Assembly (NCBI GenBank): GCA_024741835.1
Contig: JAENRP010000012.1
Coordinates: 62,001 to 126,000 of the forward strand
Direction of reading: 5' to 3'
DNA: 64,000 nt
DNA from: Diplocarpon mali
Lineage: Eukaryota; Ascomycota; Leotiomycetes; Helotiales; Drepanopezizaceae
How positions within the stretch are numbered: position 1 is the stretch's first letter; each line of letters starts with the position of its first letter. Positions 35,001-45,552 of the stretch are shown here, one piece after another. The translations under genes and the position numbers were made by a program. The notes under the pieces were generated by a model. It worked only from the letters and a program-made list of their open reading frames with translations, had not been told where the DNA came from and did no database searches.

Positions 35001-36606
35001 TACTCGCGATCAATCGCTAGGCCTGGTGTTCGATATAAAGCCTAGATGCCTCTCTCACGTGTCGCTCTTTTTTTTCCTTTCCAAAGCTGGAAGATCCATA
35101 CATATTGGGCATTCTGATCCACCACCCGTCAGCCAATCTTTTCCCCTCTTCTCCATTTCCTAAAACATACTATGTCTTCGGCAACTTTCACCCCCTTGCA
35201 GAAAATAATATGCATATTTTCTCTCAATATCTCCAGTCGCGATGAAGCGTGACTAGACGGTAAAAGCAACACGACCAGCTGATCACATTTTTCATGTCGA
35301 GATTTAGCACCTCGTTAATCTCTGCATTACCGTGATTCGGCAGCGCCATCAATCAAGGTCTGGAAAACATGTTCGTAGCGAGCACAACACCACGGTAGGT
35401 GTTGACTGCCATCCAAATGAAACGTGCTTTCGAAGCGTACCTCCCCTCGCAGACTGTGGCAAGGATGCATGGTTTTCCATGTCCAGAGAGATTTACTGAC
35501 TCGAAGGGCGGAGTTGATCCGCCTGTCGAGGCCATGGTTCTACATGGCTGAGGGAGGATATTTGGGCATCGTGGATGAAATGCAATGTATCGAGGTCTGT
35601 TGAGACACGGTCGGCTCATGGCCGCCTGCGAGAGGCTCTGGATGACATGGGTCGAGAGAGGCCAGGCTCTAGAATTGCATCGACGAAAGTTCTGATACCT
35701 TCACGAATTTGAATATTTGGTGATGCGTCGTAGGAATGACGGGACTTGGCACTCGAGAACCATTTATCAGTGTCTGCTGACACAATCAGGGGTCCACAAC
35801 AGCCGTAAACTTTCTTTGCTACCTTCACTCTCCACGAGATTGAATGTCCCAGAATAGTCGGAGGAAACCGCTGCTTTCTGACGCAGTCGATAGTGGCAGG
35901 CGATAATTCTGTCAGTGTACCAGCGATCATCCTCAAGCATATGTTCGGGGCTGGTTCCTGTGAGTACAAAGATAGCTAGACATGCTCTCAATGCCGTGGG
36001 TCCCAAAGTCACCTTCCCTTGCAAACCGATTTGAGCATCGCCATCTCGATTTCCCACGTATCAACAGGGTGAAATGTGTGCTTCGTGTTGAGAGCCAGCT
36101 TCAGGGACAGGGTCAATACTGCGACGGGGCAATACGACTTCGTACGCATAGCCTGCAACCCCAGATAATCTCTGGTTCAAGTAGTGAACCGGTTCGAAAA
36201 GGCTCAAATGCAGATCAGATCTAAACATGCAAAGTAAGACTTCCCCAGATTTTCTGATGGGAGAGCCTCTTTCTTGGCAGGGTCGGTCAGCCGGCTAAAT
36301 ATTTAATCCGCTACGCCAAACCTATTTGAGCGTGGCCGATCGCAACTACGTCGCGCCAACATGACCTCCCTATCCACCTCGAACCTGCTGCCATGTTCAA
36401 TAGCCTCAACTTCTATGTCTGAATCAAACAAACTGTGCACTCTAAGCTCGCGCTAATACCACGGGCCAAGCTTCGATCTTCTCGGCTTCATCCCCTGATG
36501 CGAAAAAAACCCAATCCCTCACCTGGCCTGCGACCTTCCACTTCATCCTCCCACGCGCCAATCCCCACTAAATTTCGTTCGACTGCGGATACAGTGTTCA
36601 CACTGA
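32014..36606. other. Intergenic region of about 4.6 kb with short repeats and possible gene fossils
   Basis: No gene is supported. 33050-33081 is an 11-bp tandem repeat (gactggctcag, three copies). Two palindromic sites, cccaactgttggg and cccaactgctggg, lie at about 33112 and 33153. 33640-33676 is a (GATGGATG)-type microsatellite. Minus-strand open stretches at 33976-34233 and 35353-36057 read like protein but are broken or unconnected (see findings). The last 350 bp before 36607 are AT-richer and hold the promoter of the PHD-finger gene. Confidence 0.45.
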
Positions 36607-39600
36607 ATGCAGAATACCATGGCACCACTGCCTTCTACCCCTTCACGGCGACCTGCGTCTAACAGAATACGAACAGTAGCTCGCCCACGATCAGCTAGCG
36701 CAAACCATTCTGAGAAATCCACCCCTGCTAACATCACCTCAGAGCCTCCCCACAAGAAGAGAAAATACATTCCAGGAGGCCCAGGAGGCGGTGGCAGATA
36801 CGTCGACGACCAAGGCAACGAGGTTCCAGTTGGAGGCACCGGCCCTGGAGGATACAACTACATCGGCCCGCGCGGACGAGTTGGCCGGGAAAACGCCGCT
36901 ATGGGCTTGGTACCGCAAGTTTACGCTCGCCGAGACCGAAGCACACGAACACGAACAGTCCTCCCCAGATCAGAACAGCCCCCGATGAGGTTTACTTCTG
37001 CAGCTCAGGCGGCTGCCGTGGTACAAAGTGATGGATACAAACCCCGAGAAGAACGCGCCTGGGAGGAATTCCACCCGCATCTCGACATTGACGCCCCTCT
37101 ACGCGCCTTGAGTGCCCATGAGGTTGAAGGTGTACCAGACGCCAGATCCGCTACACCCGCTCATGTCGAAGGATCTGCAAATGGATCGCGCACTCCGAGT
37201 AGCATCGTTATCTCCAAGGCGAAGAGCGACGGGACTCCGATACCAGTTGGCTCTGTTAATGGCGAGATTGTAACTATCAGCATACCTGGAACACCAGGTG
37301 GTGGTAAGCGGAGACCTGGAAGACCTCCCAAGGATCCTGTCGCTTTCTTTACTGCCAGAGCCATGAAAGAACACGGTGCAAATATTCTTGTAGCTACTGC
37401 CCCAGGGTTCTCTTCTCCGCAAACCCCAAAGGCTATCCCACCAGTCACGAATATCAATGCGAAGGAACGTTTGACGTTACCACAACCGTCCTACCGTAAA
37501 ACGGACACACTTGCTCGGTTCGAAGATAAGGCCCTGGGACTTGTTCGGTATGTCGACAAGTCTATGGCAAATGTAGGTTACCAGGAGAGCGACATTTTTG
37601 TTCGTCCAGAACGTACTTTCATCAAAGTTTCTGACGGAAACTTGGACGAGGATCTCGATCTGGGACCTGTGAACAGAATCGACGGCGAAGTTGTGGCTGC
37701 TGCGGGAAGTGGTGGCCTGGGACGTGTTGAGTACGATATGGACGAACAGGATGATAAATGGCTTGAATCATACAATGCCGACCGCAAGAGCTCAAATTCA
37801 GAACTAATCACCCGCGAAATCTTTGAGATCACCATAACGAAAATCGAGAAGGAGTGGCATGCGCTCGAGAAGCGCATACCTAAACCAAATCCAAAGCCGC
37901 CACAGACTCACAGACCGAGGTCAAGTTCAGCTGCAGCTGTCAACGGCGAGCCACAAGCCGGAGAGGAACAAGACAGCAGGTGCGCCATCTGCGATGATGG
38001 AGACTGTGAGAATACGAATGCAATCGTCTTTTGTGATGGCTGCGATTTAGCAGTGCACCAGGAGTGCTACGGGGTCCCATTCATCCCCGAAGGGCAATGG
38101 CTATGCCGGAAATGCCAGTTGATTGGTCGGGGTGTCCCAGTCTGTGCTGTCCGTGGTGAAGTTCGTTGACGCAGAAGCTGACATTGAACGTAGACTTGCA
38201 TCTTCTGTCCGAATACAGATGGTGCTTTCAAACAAACAAACGCCTCAAAATGGGCACATCTTCTATGCGCCATGTGGATCCCCGAGGTGTCCCTGGGAAA
38301 CCACACGTTCATGGAACCAGTCATGGAAGTTGAGAAGGTTCCCAAAACTCGATGGAGATTATCTTGCTACCTTTGTAACCAGCGCATGGGTGCTTGCATC
38401 CAGTGTGGGAACAAGTCATGCTACCAGGCCTTCCATGTGACGTGTGCGAGGAAAGCTCGATTGTTCCTCAAAATGAAGAACAACAATGGCACACTTGCCG
38501 TTCTGGATGGCACCACGATGCTGAAAGCATTTTGCGACAAGCATTGCCCTTCGGACTACGCCAAGGAGAATGATGTTGCCCGAGCTACTCGCGACGCCAA
38601 AAGCTTCTATAAAAGAACAATGCGTGGTCGTCTCTGGGCCGATAGTCAAGCATCTGCGTTGGCATTGGCTGCTACACACCGACATGCTGTCGCTGAACAT
38701 CAATCAGATGATTCCCAGCTCACTGGCGCCAAGGCAGCCTTGAATATTGGCGATGGCAGAAAGAAAGGCGGCCAGCCACAGAAAGCGATCTGGAAACTCC
38801 CATCCGGAGCTCCTGTCATCCCAAAGTATTCTTTTGAGAATGTGGTGCATGCGCTTGGACGCTTTAACATTCATAAGCGCAAAGAGTACACTGCGGATGC
38901 TTGTAGATATTGGACTCTCAAACGGGAAGCACGGAGGGGAGCAGCTCTGCTAAAGCGACTACAACTCCAGATGGAGACGTTCACCTCCATGGAGATCACG
39001 CGCAGAAACTTCGCTGGGATGGGCCCTGCCGGCAGAACAAGACTCAATCGTCGGATTGAGTTTGCTCAGACTCTGATACAAGATCTCGAGAAACTGAAGT
39101 CTCTCTCCGAAGACGTCGTGAAGCGGGAAGTAGAGAAATACCAAGGCGTAGAGTTGGAGGAGGATCTTGTAGACTCTGTTTACTTCCCAGTCGCTAAACT
39201 ACTGCCGAGGGTCCTTGAAAAAGCGTTAAAGTAAGTGCCCTAGGTGTCAGTCATTTGTCGTTGCTAACTGGTACAGTCTTGACATCAAGGGTCTCTTCAC
39301 CGATGGACTACAAAAAATGCAGAAGAAGGTCGAAAGCCGGTACTTCACCTCAGCCATGTCTTTCGCATACGAATTCAGTGACATTTTCCGCCACGGCATC
39401 ATCTCCGAGCCTCCGATAAGACCAGAAACAGCAGTCTCACGAGAGCTCGAGCGAGGATCCACGATCAAAAAGACCCCTCTGGATCTCAAGGAGCGCAGAC
39501 GACTTGGCAAGCGGATCATCAAAGCTGTTCAGCCGCAGCTGGAGGCAGCAGTCAAATCGGAGGCGGAGATCAGCGGTAAATCTGTTGATCGACAGATCAG

Positions 39601-40315
39601 AGAACTAGTAGAGCTGCTTGATTCTAGCTACGCTGCTGGTCACGATTCAATATCTGTATCGCTTGGTGACGCAGCCTCTGTCGGAGAAATCGATGCCGAA
39701 CAAGATACCGAATCGGCGGATGCGGGCCAAAACAAGCCCACAGAGCAAGCGTACAGCGGTCGGGACCGTGCAATTATTCCTGGGTCTGAAGACACAGAGG
39801 TGCAGGATATGAATGCCCCTGGAGAAGTGGGGCACGACACCGTAGTAGCTCTCCCGACGGACGAAGATACAATTACCGTAGATGTTCCGCTCTCTGAGGT
39901 CGATGGAAATGGTTCTCAGAAGAAATCTCATACGAATGACATCAAGAGTACAGACACGCCCCCAGACACCAATGGATTCGCCTCGGCTCCCGAGGTTACG
40001 CAACCAACACCGCCAGCACCACCAACGCCTCCCGTCTCGAACGGCGATACATCAACCGAGCAGACAGATGTACTGGCGAATGGAGGAATCCCCTACTACT
40101 TGAAAGATTTCCAACCAGAAGGTACCAGTCTCCTTGAAGGCGACGATGTGATATCCAACTTCAGCGAGGCGCTTAGTGAAATGGATGAAGAGGAACTAAG
40201 GGACTTAGGAGCCGATGTAGATGCTGGATCCATGAAGGTTGCTGATACCATCGTGACGGCTAGTGCGTCGAAGGCTAAGAAGGGAAAGGCCAAGAAAAAG
40301 GGCCGTAGGAGATAA
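36607..40315 (+). CDS. PHD-finger chromatin protein, Nto1/BRPF/JADE-like
   Basis: Join(36607..38139, 38194..39230, 39277..40315), 1,202 aa. Order of parts: a basic, Gly-rich N-terminus with KKRKY; an AT-hook-like KRRPGRPPKDP (about 235-245); an Enhancer-of-polycomb-like segment (about 370-430, ITREIFEITITKIEKEWHAL); a PHD finger (about 459-510: CAICDDGDCENTNAIVFCDGCDLAVHQECYG). An extended PHD follows, beginning TCIFCPNTDGAFKQ and including SKWAHLLCAMWIPE and CYQAFHVTCARKARL. The PHD-zinc knuckle-ePHD array is the hallmark of BRPF/JADE/Nto1 scaffolds, which recruit MYST acetyltransferases (NuA3-type H3 acetylation) to histone tails. A helical region near residues 850-940 resembles a degenerate bromodomain. 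The Lys/Arg tail ends KKGKAKKKGRRR. The first intron uses an unusual GTCTGT donor but restores RGVP/TCIFCP exactly. An alternative start is the ATG at 36619. Confidence 0.88.
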
Positions 40316-41049
40316 TCTGATACATTGTACTTGATATTGTAGAATAGCTCCAGGGTGGGTGCCTTGGACTTTGGTGCGTTTGCAACTTGGGGCGTCAACT
40401 ACTGAGCTGGGTCTAGGAGCGTTTCTGAGCAACAGGTTACGAGGGGAAAACGTGAGCGGAGCAGTAGCTTTGCGCGACAATCTTGCTTGTAGAAATATCT
40501 GCGTCGACTTTCGTTCATGGTTCCCAAGCGTGCGGTGGCGGTGGCCGGGCACTCTTCCAGCGAGGACTCGATAGTTGAAACAGACTTCACGGCTTTCCGA
40601 CTACAAGCCCGAATCCCGAGGCTCCTACCACAATTGGATAGTCCTTAGAGAGATGGGCTATCGCTCTCAAGGGCAGTATGCATCGAATTTTCACTAACGT
40701 GTCTTTGAATTTTGCAAGTACTACAGCTGGTGCAAAATCACCCTACTGGAAAATCACCACACCAGATCGGACAACGAATCTTTGTCATACCTATGCGCGG
40801 CTCATTTAGTCGCATGTCTCCGCAAAAATGAGATATTTATGTATGAATGTATACATATTCGGATTCTACCTGTCTACACCACACGTCAGAGATGGTCCAC
40901 GAATCAGTCTTCTCCGGACCGCCATGACAGCGCCGAACCCTGGGTTGCGGAGCGAAGCTGCTGCCGAGAGGGAGGGCCAGCTCGAGAGGCTTCTCTGTGC
41001 GCTGCGAGATATGACGCATCTGACGTCTACCCGTTCCTGCTCAACTCTT
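40316..41049. other. Intergenic region upstream of the dehydrogenase pseudogene
   Basis: About 730 bp with no recognisable gene. An ATG at 40924 opens a frame into the pseudogene, but its first about 40 codons do not resemble the N-terminus of the family. A ctctttcag sequence at 41045-41053 could be an old splice acceptor, so the true first exon may be lost or upstream. Confidence 0.4.
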
Positions 41050-42305
41050 TCAGATCCGAAGAATTGGACCGACTTCCAGCTCAATGAGCTGACGCCGAAG
41101 CCGTTTGGGGATCTTGATGTTGACATCAAGATCCAGGCTTGCGGTGTCTGTGCTAGCGATTTGTTTACTACCAGCGGTGGATGCGGCGAGCAGCATTGCC
41201 CGCTACGTGCTGGCCATGGTAATATCGCCTTTCTCTGATAAGCCTCTCTCTACCGTCTCTACCGTCTCTGTCGAAGCCTTGAAGATCGAGAAGATAATTC
41301 TTGCTAACAAGTCGGCCCAGAAATCGTGGGTATAGCCATCCGCGTCGGACCAAAAGTCACCCTCGTTATTAAGTCGGCCAGCAAGTCGGTGTAGGCGCCC
41401 AGTCATACTCCTGCCTCGACTGCAGACAGTGACAAGACGATAACGAGAGGCTCTGCCGCCACCAGCTGGACACATGTGGTGCGAGATGGCCAGACCCTGG
41501 GATCATCTTCCCAGGGAGGGTACTCATCTCATGTGCGCGCACACGAGGACCGGTAGGCTCACGGCTTCCCCTGCTACAAAGCCTGGCTTCAAGCCTAAGG
41601 ACTGTAAAGGCAGCACCGGCACAGATCAGCTGACGAGACGACCAACAAACAGGGTCTTCCACATCCCTGACGGCCTCCCCACCAGCAAAGCAGCACCCTT
41701 GCTATGTGCCGGCCTTACTGGCTGCAGCTCCCTCGGACGCAACAGCGCAGGAGCCAGAAAGAGACCCGACATCACCGGCATGAGCGGCATCGGGCACCTC
41801 GGGCTCCTCTCCTCCAAAGCGCTCTGCGCGGGGACGTGGGGGATCTCGCGGGCGCACTCCAAGAAGGCTGACGCTTAGAAGATGGCCTGGCTACGGCTGA
41901 CAGGGACTGGGACAGGGGCTGGGACAGGGAGCACATCATGAAATCTGATTTGATTGTCTGCATGGCGAGCAGTACCGAGGGTATGGATCCCGGCGCGTAC
42001 CTGCAGTCGCTGGATGTCCACGGCCGCTTTGTGGGTGTGGCTTCGCCGGAGGGGAGCGGGCAGGTGGTCAAGACGCAGGATTTCTTCCGCAGCGGGTCTT
42101 TTTTGGGGGGGGGGGCAGCCACTTGGGAAGCAAGAAGGAAGCGTTGGCGATGTTGCAGTTGGCGGTTGATAAGGGGGTTGATAGTTGGGTCGAGGAGATG
42201 AAGACTTCGAAGGAGGGTTTGAAGGAGGCGTTGGCAAGGGTGCAGAGTAATGATGTGAGATACCGGTTCACGATCAACGGGTACGAAGATGTCTACGGTG
42301 CGTAG
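41050..42305 (+). pseudogene. Decayed zinc-type (NADP-dependent, ADH6/cinnamyl-like) alcohol dehydrogenase
   Basis: Family pieces appear in the right order but in different frames. Zinc-site start: LNELTPKPFGDLDVDIK and ACGVCASDLFTTSGGCGE. After an intact-looking 102-bp intron (41219-41320): HEIVGIAIRVGPKV, then VGVGAQSYSCLDCRQ. Next DNERLCRHQLDT, FHIPDGLPTSKAAPLLCAGLT, GMSGIGHLGLL (nucleotide-binding loop), and MKSDLIVCMASS. The C-terminus is SKKEALAMLQLAVDKGVDSW to VRYRFTINGYEDVYGA. Lesions: a TGA at 41430-41432 where a zinc-binding Cys is expected; a frame change near 41510; a further shift before 41640; a TAG at 41876-41878; and a frame change at an 11-G run (42105-42115). Even allowing for a few sequencing errors the gene cannot give a full enzyme. 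The living family consists of medium-chain dehydrogenases that reduce aldehydes with NADPH. The original start is not identified. Confidence 0.85.
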
Positions 42306-43919
42306 CTTTCGGGGAGTTGGGAGTTGGCGGTGGATGGCGAAGCGTTCATCGGCGAGGAGTCGTGGAAAGCAGGATCAAGTGATATTCTCTGGTATGGATA
42401 GTGGTGCTGGAGGGATACTAAAAGTTTCCCACGAGCGAAGCAGATCATACTTGGCCATTACTTCTGGACATGTTGCTGTGTCCAAATGGATCAATCCGAG
42501 TAAATGCTCCGCGGTCTTTGTCCACATGACTATCATGCCTCCGGCGATTTGCAAGCAGCGTGTCGTTTATCGAGGGAATACACGTAAACATAAAGGTACT
42601 CCAGCTAGATCCAGCTCGGTACGCAGGGCGAGTGATCGAGACAGTACCCGGAATCCTCGGCGCCAGAAGACGCGAATAACACTCCAAGCAGCAGGCAAGA
42701 TCTCATCTGGACGGCAGTTACCACGCATCCCGAGAAGTCGAAGGACTCTCGCCATCCTTCTCAACCATTTCCAACCAGCCGAGAAACTCCTAGAGGGCGT
42801 AAGGGCTATGGCAGCGGGGAAGTGTTGGTCTCTAGTAATGGCCCAACATATTCTGGCGATGGACGGCTTCTTTTTTTTTCCATCTCAGTCCGACTGCATG
42901 GCTTCTGAGGACAGATTCTCTGGACCTGAGCCTCGATTTATCTCGGAGTCTCTTGCTGATGTTCCACAGACGGGGAGCATGTGATCTTCGCGTCGGGGGG
43001 AAAGCCTGGAACACAGCTCCAAGGTGTCTGCGGGTTTGGTTCTCCCGACGGAAGTCTCTAGCACAGGACGCAAAGAAGCATTGCGAGACGTGATATCGAC
43101 ATCCCAACGAGGTGAAGTCCCTCGTGCAACATCGACCCTCCTGGGCCAATGTAGGCGCGCATGCGCAGATGGTCATGGGATGCGGCGGGAACCCATGTGA
43201 TCTCGAGAACGTGATACTCCCCGCGCGATCTCGTTCCACCGGCACGAGACGATCTGATCGGAAGCACCAGCCGGGCTTGCACGCTTCGAGCTCCCTTGAC
43301 GCGACAGCTTCCAACCCAGTCAGCTCGTGATCAGGTGACTGCTGCCTCTCGATCTCGAGAGAGGACTCTGCGCAAGACGCTCGGCAGCGAAGTGGCTGCA
43401 TGCCTTGCCCGGCTGAAAGACGACGAGTGGAGAAGAGGTGCTCGGCGTCGACTTGTCCGTCTGAAGTTTTCCTCTCTGACACTGCCCATGTCTCAGCAGC
43501 GCCCGATGTTTGGGGAAACGGGGAGCGCTCCTCCACCCTGCACGGCGGTCATCGCGCGCCCTCGAAACCGGATGAACCAAGCAAACATCTGCTCTGGTCT
43601 GTGGCGGGAGTGTCCGAGGGTTGGAGCTGACGACCCGGAGACGCTGGAACGCGCGGATGACAGGAGGAGGGCCACGATACCCAGTCACGCTCGAACGCAG
43701 TTTCACACGCGGGGGTCATGGACAAGGAGAAGAGCCGAGGAGAGCGCACACATTGGTCATGGAAATCTGAAGGCATTGGGGGCCGGAGGGAGAGCAAGTG
43801 ATAGGATGCAGATTGTGGGGTGCGTATGATGTCCTGGCCCGCTCGATGTTTGGATCTCATGCCGGGGCGGAGCTGTTCTGGGGTTGTGGGGGACTTGGCA
43901 TCTGATTATGCTACTGTTC

Positions 43920-43979
43920 TCTGCAATCTGCACTCTGCACTCTGCACTCTGCATTCTGCACTCATCTTTCTGCACTCTG
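43920..43979. repeat. 7-bp tandem repeat (ctgcact)n
   Basis: Seven or so imperfect copies of ctgcact, including variants ctgcaat and ctgcatt. It lies in non-coding DNA between the dehydrogenase pseudogene and the glucanase gene. Confidence 0.85.
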
Positions 43980-44089
43980 GCTGGACGGTCGTGGAGCGCG
44001 AAACAACTTGAAGCCGGGACTCAGTGTAGATCCGGGCACCTTGCTGCTTCTAGCGAAGGTCTTTGCGCCATGCAGGCGCCGGAAATCTC

Positions 44090-44140
44090 AGACGAGAGAC
44101 GACAGACGACAGACGACAGACGATAGACGACAGACGACAT
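44090..44140. repeat. 7-bp tandem repeat (acagacg)n
   Basis: Six or so copies of acagacg with one variant (atagacg). It lies about 110 bp beyond the neighbouring 7-bp array and has a different unit, so the two arose independently. Confidence 0.85.
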
Positions 44141-44742
44141 CCTGTCCCACCACCGCCTCGAGCGTGCATGATCTCGAGCCGGCCACGCGTTTCAGACCAT
44201 CGATCTCAGCAGAGGCAATTCGCGGTCAGGCACAAGACCGAAGAGACAGGACCAGCAGAAGCCTGCATCTCGCCCTCCCCCAGCTTCTGTCGTCGTGTTC
44301 CAGCTGCCCCGTCTGGTCACCTGTTCCGTGGGACGAGAGAGCCACCAGATACTGGAAAACACCCCCAGAGGACCGACTCTCCCACTCGCCGCTGGCACCG
44401 TGCGGCAGCGACAGGCTGCAGTCCCTCCGTGGCCCGCTCACCCCCCATTCTCCTGCTGAAGCCGACAGGATAGCCAAGAGCCGAAGATCTCAGGAGAGGG
44501 AGAGGCAAGCAAGAGAAAAAGGAGAGAAGGGGAAACGGTCGGGAGCGGTGGTGTTGGGAGTGCCAGGGAGAGCTCCATGCTCCTGTCTTGCACCTCTCGA
44601 GAGTCAAGTCGAGAACAGACGAGAAGCAGGGCGCCTCCCCATCCCACCAGCACTTCCCGCTCTCTCGCCCGACCGGCTGTTTCGACTCGGTCCTCCAGAC
44701 TCGAGAAGAAGGCCTGACACGGGGCAGAAGTGCTCTTTGCGC

Positions 44743-44780
44743 CCCTCTCCTCTCCTCTCCTCTCCTCTCCTCTCCTCCCC
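44743..44780. repeat. (ctcct)n microsatellite
   Basis: About seven uninterrupted ctcct/cctct units, a pyrimidine tract upstream of the glucanase gene. Confidence 0.85.
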
Positions 44781-45151
44781 TGCCCGTGGAGTCTCCCTCA
44801 CTTCCACCCGACGCCCTGGCGCGCTGAGGGCTTGTGATGCCCCTCGTTGGCCGCGACTCCCTGCCATGGGACGAGCTGCATCATGAGCCGGATGCGATTT
44901 GGCTCGGGCCACATGGCTCGGGCAGCCAGAGTCATCAGGTCAATGCTTCTGCTGAGGGTGCTCGGTCGGAGGTAGGGTCTGGCGCGGATTCGAGGCCGGA
45001 GAATGAGAGCCGCCAAGTAGATATAAATCTCGGAGGCCGCACCTCGGAGGACGGACTCCTACCAGAGCACGGCCGCCTTACCCGTCTGCGCCATCGCCCT
45101 TCGTTCCCTCAATATCTCCGAGGGAGAAGCAGAAAGCTCCAGGCATCGCTG

Positions 45152-45388
45152 GTAAGTGAATCGAATCCTGCCCGCCGCGGTTCTCCCGTCACTCGCGCTC
45201 CTTTCTCGCTTGTCGAGTGTGTGTTTCGCTTCCTGCCCACCACAATACCACGGCTTCCTATGGTCGTTGGTTCTCCGCCCCAAATCCCAGGCCGTTTGGT
45301 CATTCTCATCTCATCTCATCTCATCTCGTCCTCCTCCTTCTTCTTGCTTCGTTTATTGTATCGCACTCAACTCTCGACATTCTTTCAG
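45152..45388 (+). other. Probable 5'-UTR intron of the GH55 gene
   Basis: A strong GTAAGT donor follows aggcatcgctg, and the best acceptor is ctttcag at 45382-45388, giving 237 bp. A TATAAAT lies about 125 bp upstream of the donor. A (catct)n repeat lies inside. No long coding frame is disturbed. The intron is inferred only from splice signals. Confidence 0.4.
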
Positions 45389-45552
45389 ACGCATCATCCT
45401 TGCTGCTCGTAGAATCGCACGAGGTTACCACGCCAGTACAAAAAACTGCTTCGTGGCACTATCGCGAGCACACATCTTCGAATTCGATACTGATAAGCTG
45501 GCAGTCGCTACACTCTTTGACGACATCGAACAGCAGCTGGTACTACCTTACG

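Larger units (their letters stand above)
42306..45552. other. Intergenic region of about 3.2 kb with simple-sequence tracts
   Basis: No gene is supported. 43920-43979 is a 7-bp repeat (ctgcact). 44090-44140 is a 7-bp repeat (acagacg). 44743-44780 is a (ctcct)n tract. A TATA-like TATAAAT is at 45022-45028, and a probable 5'-UTR intron of the glucanase gene lies at 45152-45388. Open frames in between overlap each other on both strands and show no domain. Confidence 0.5.
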
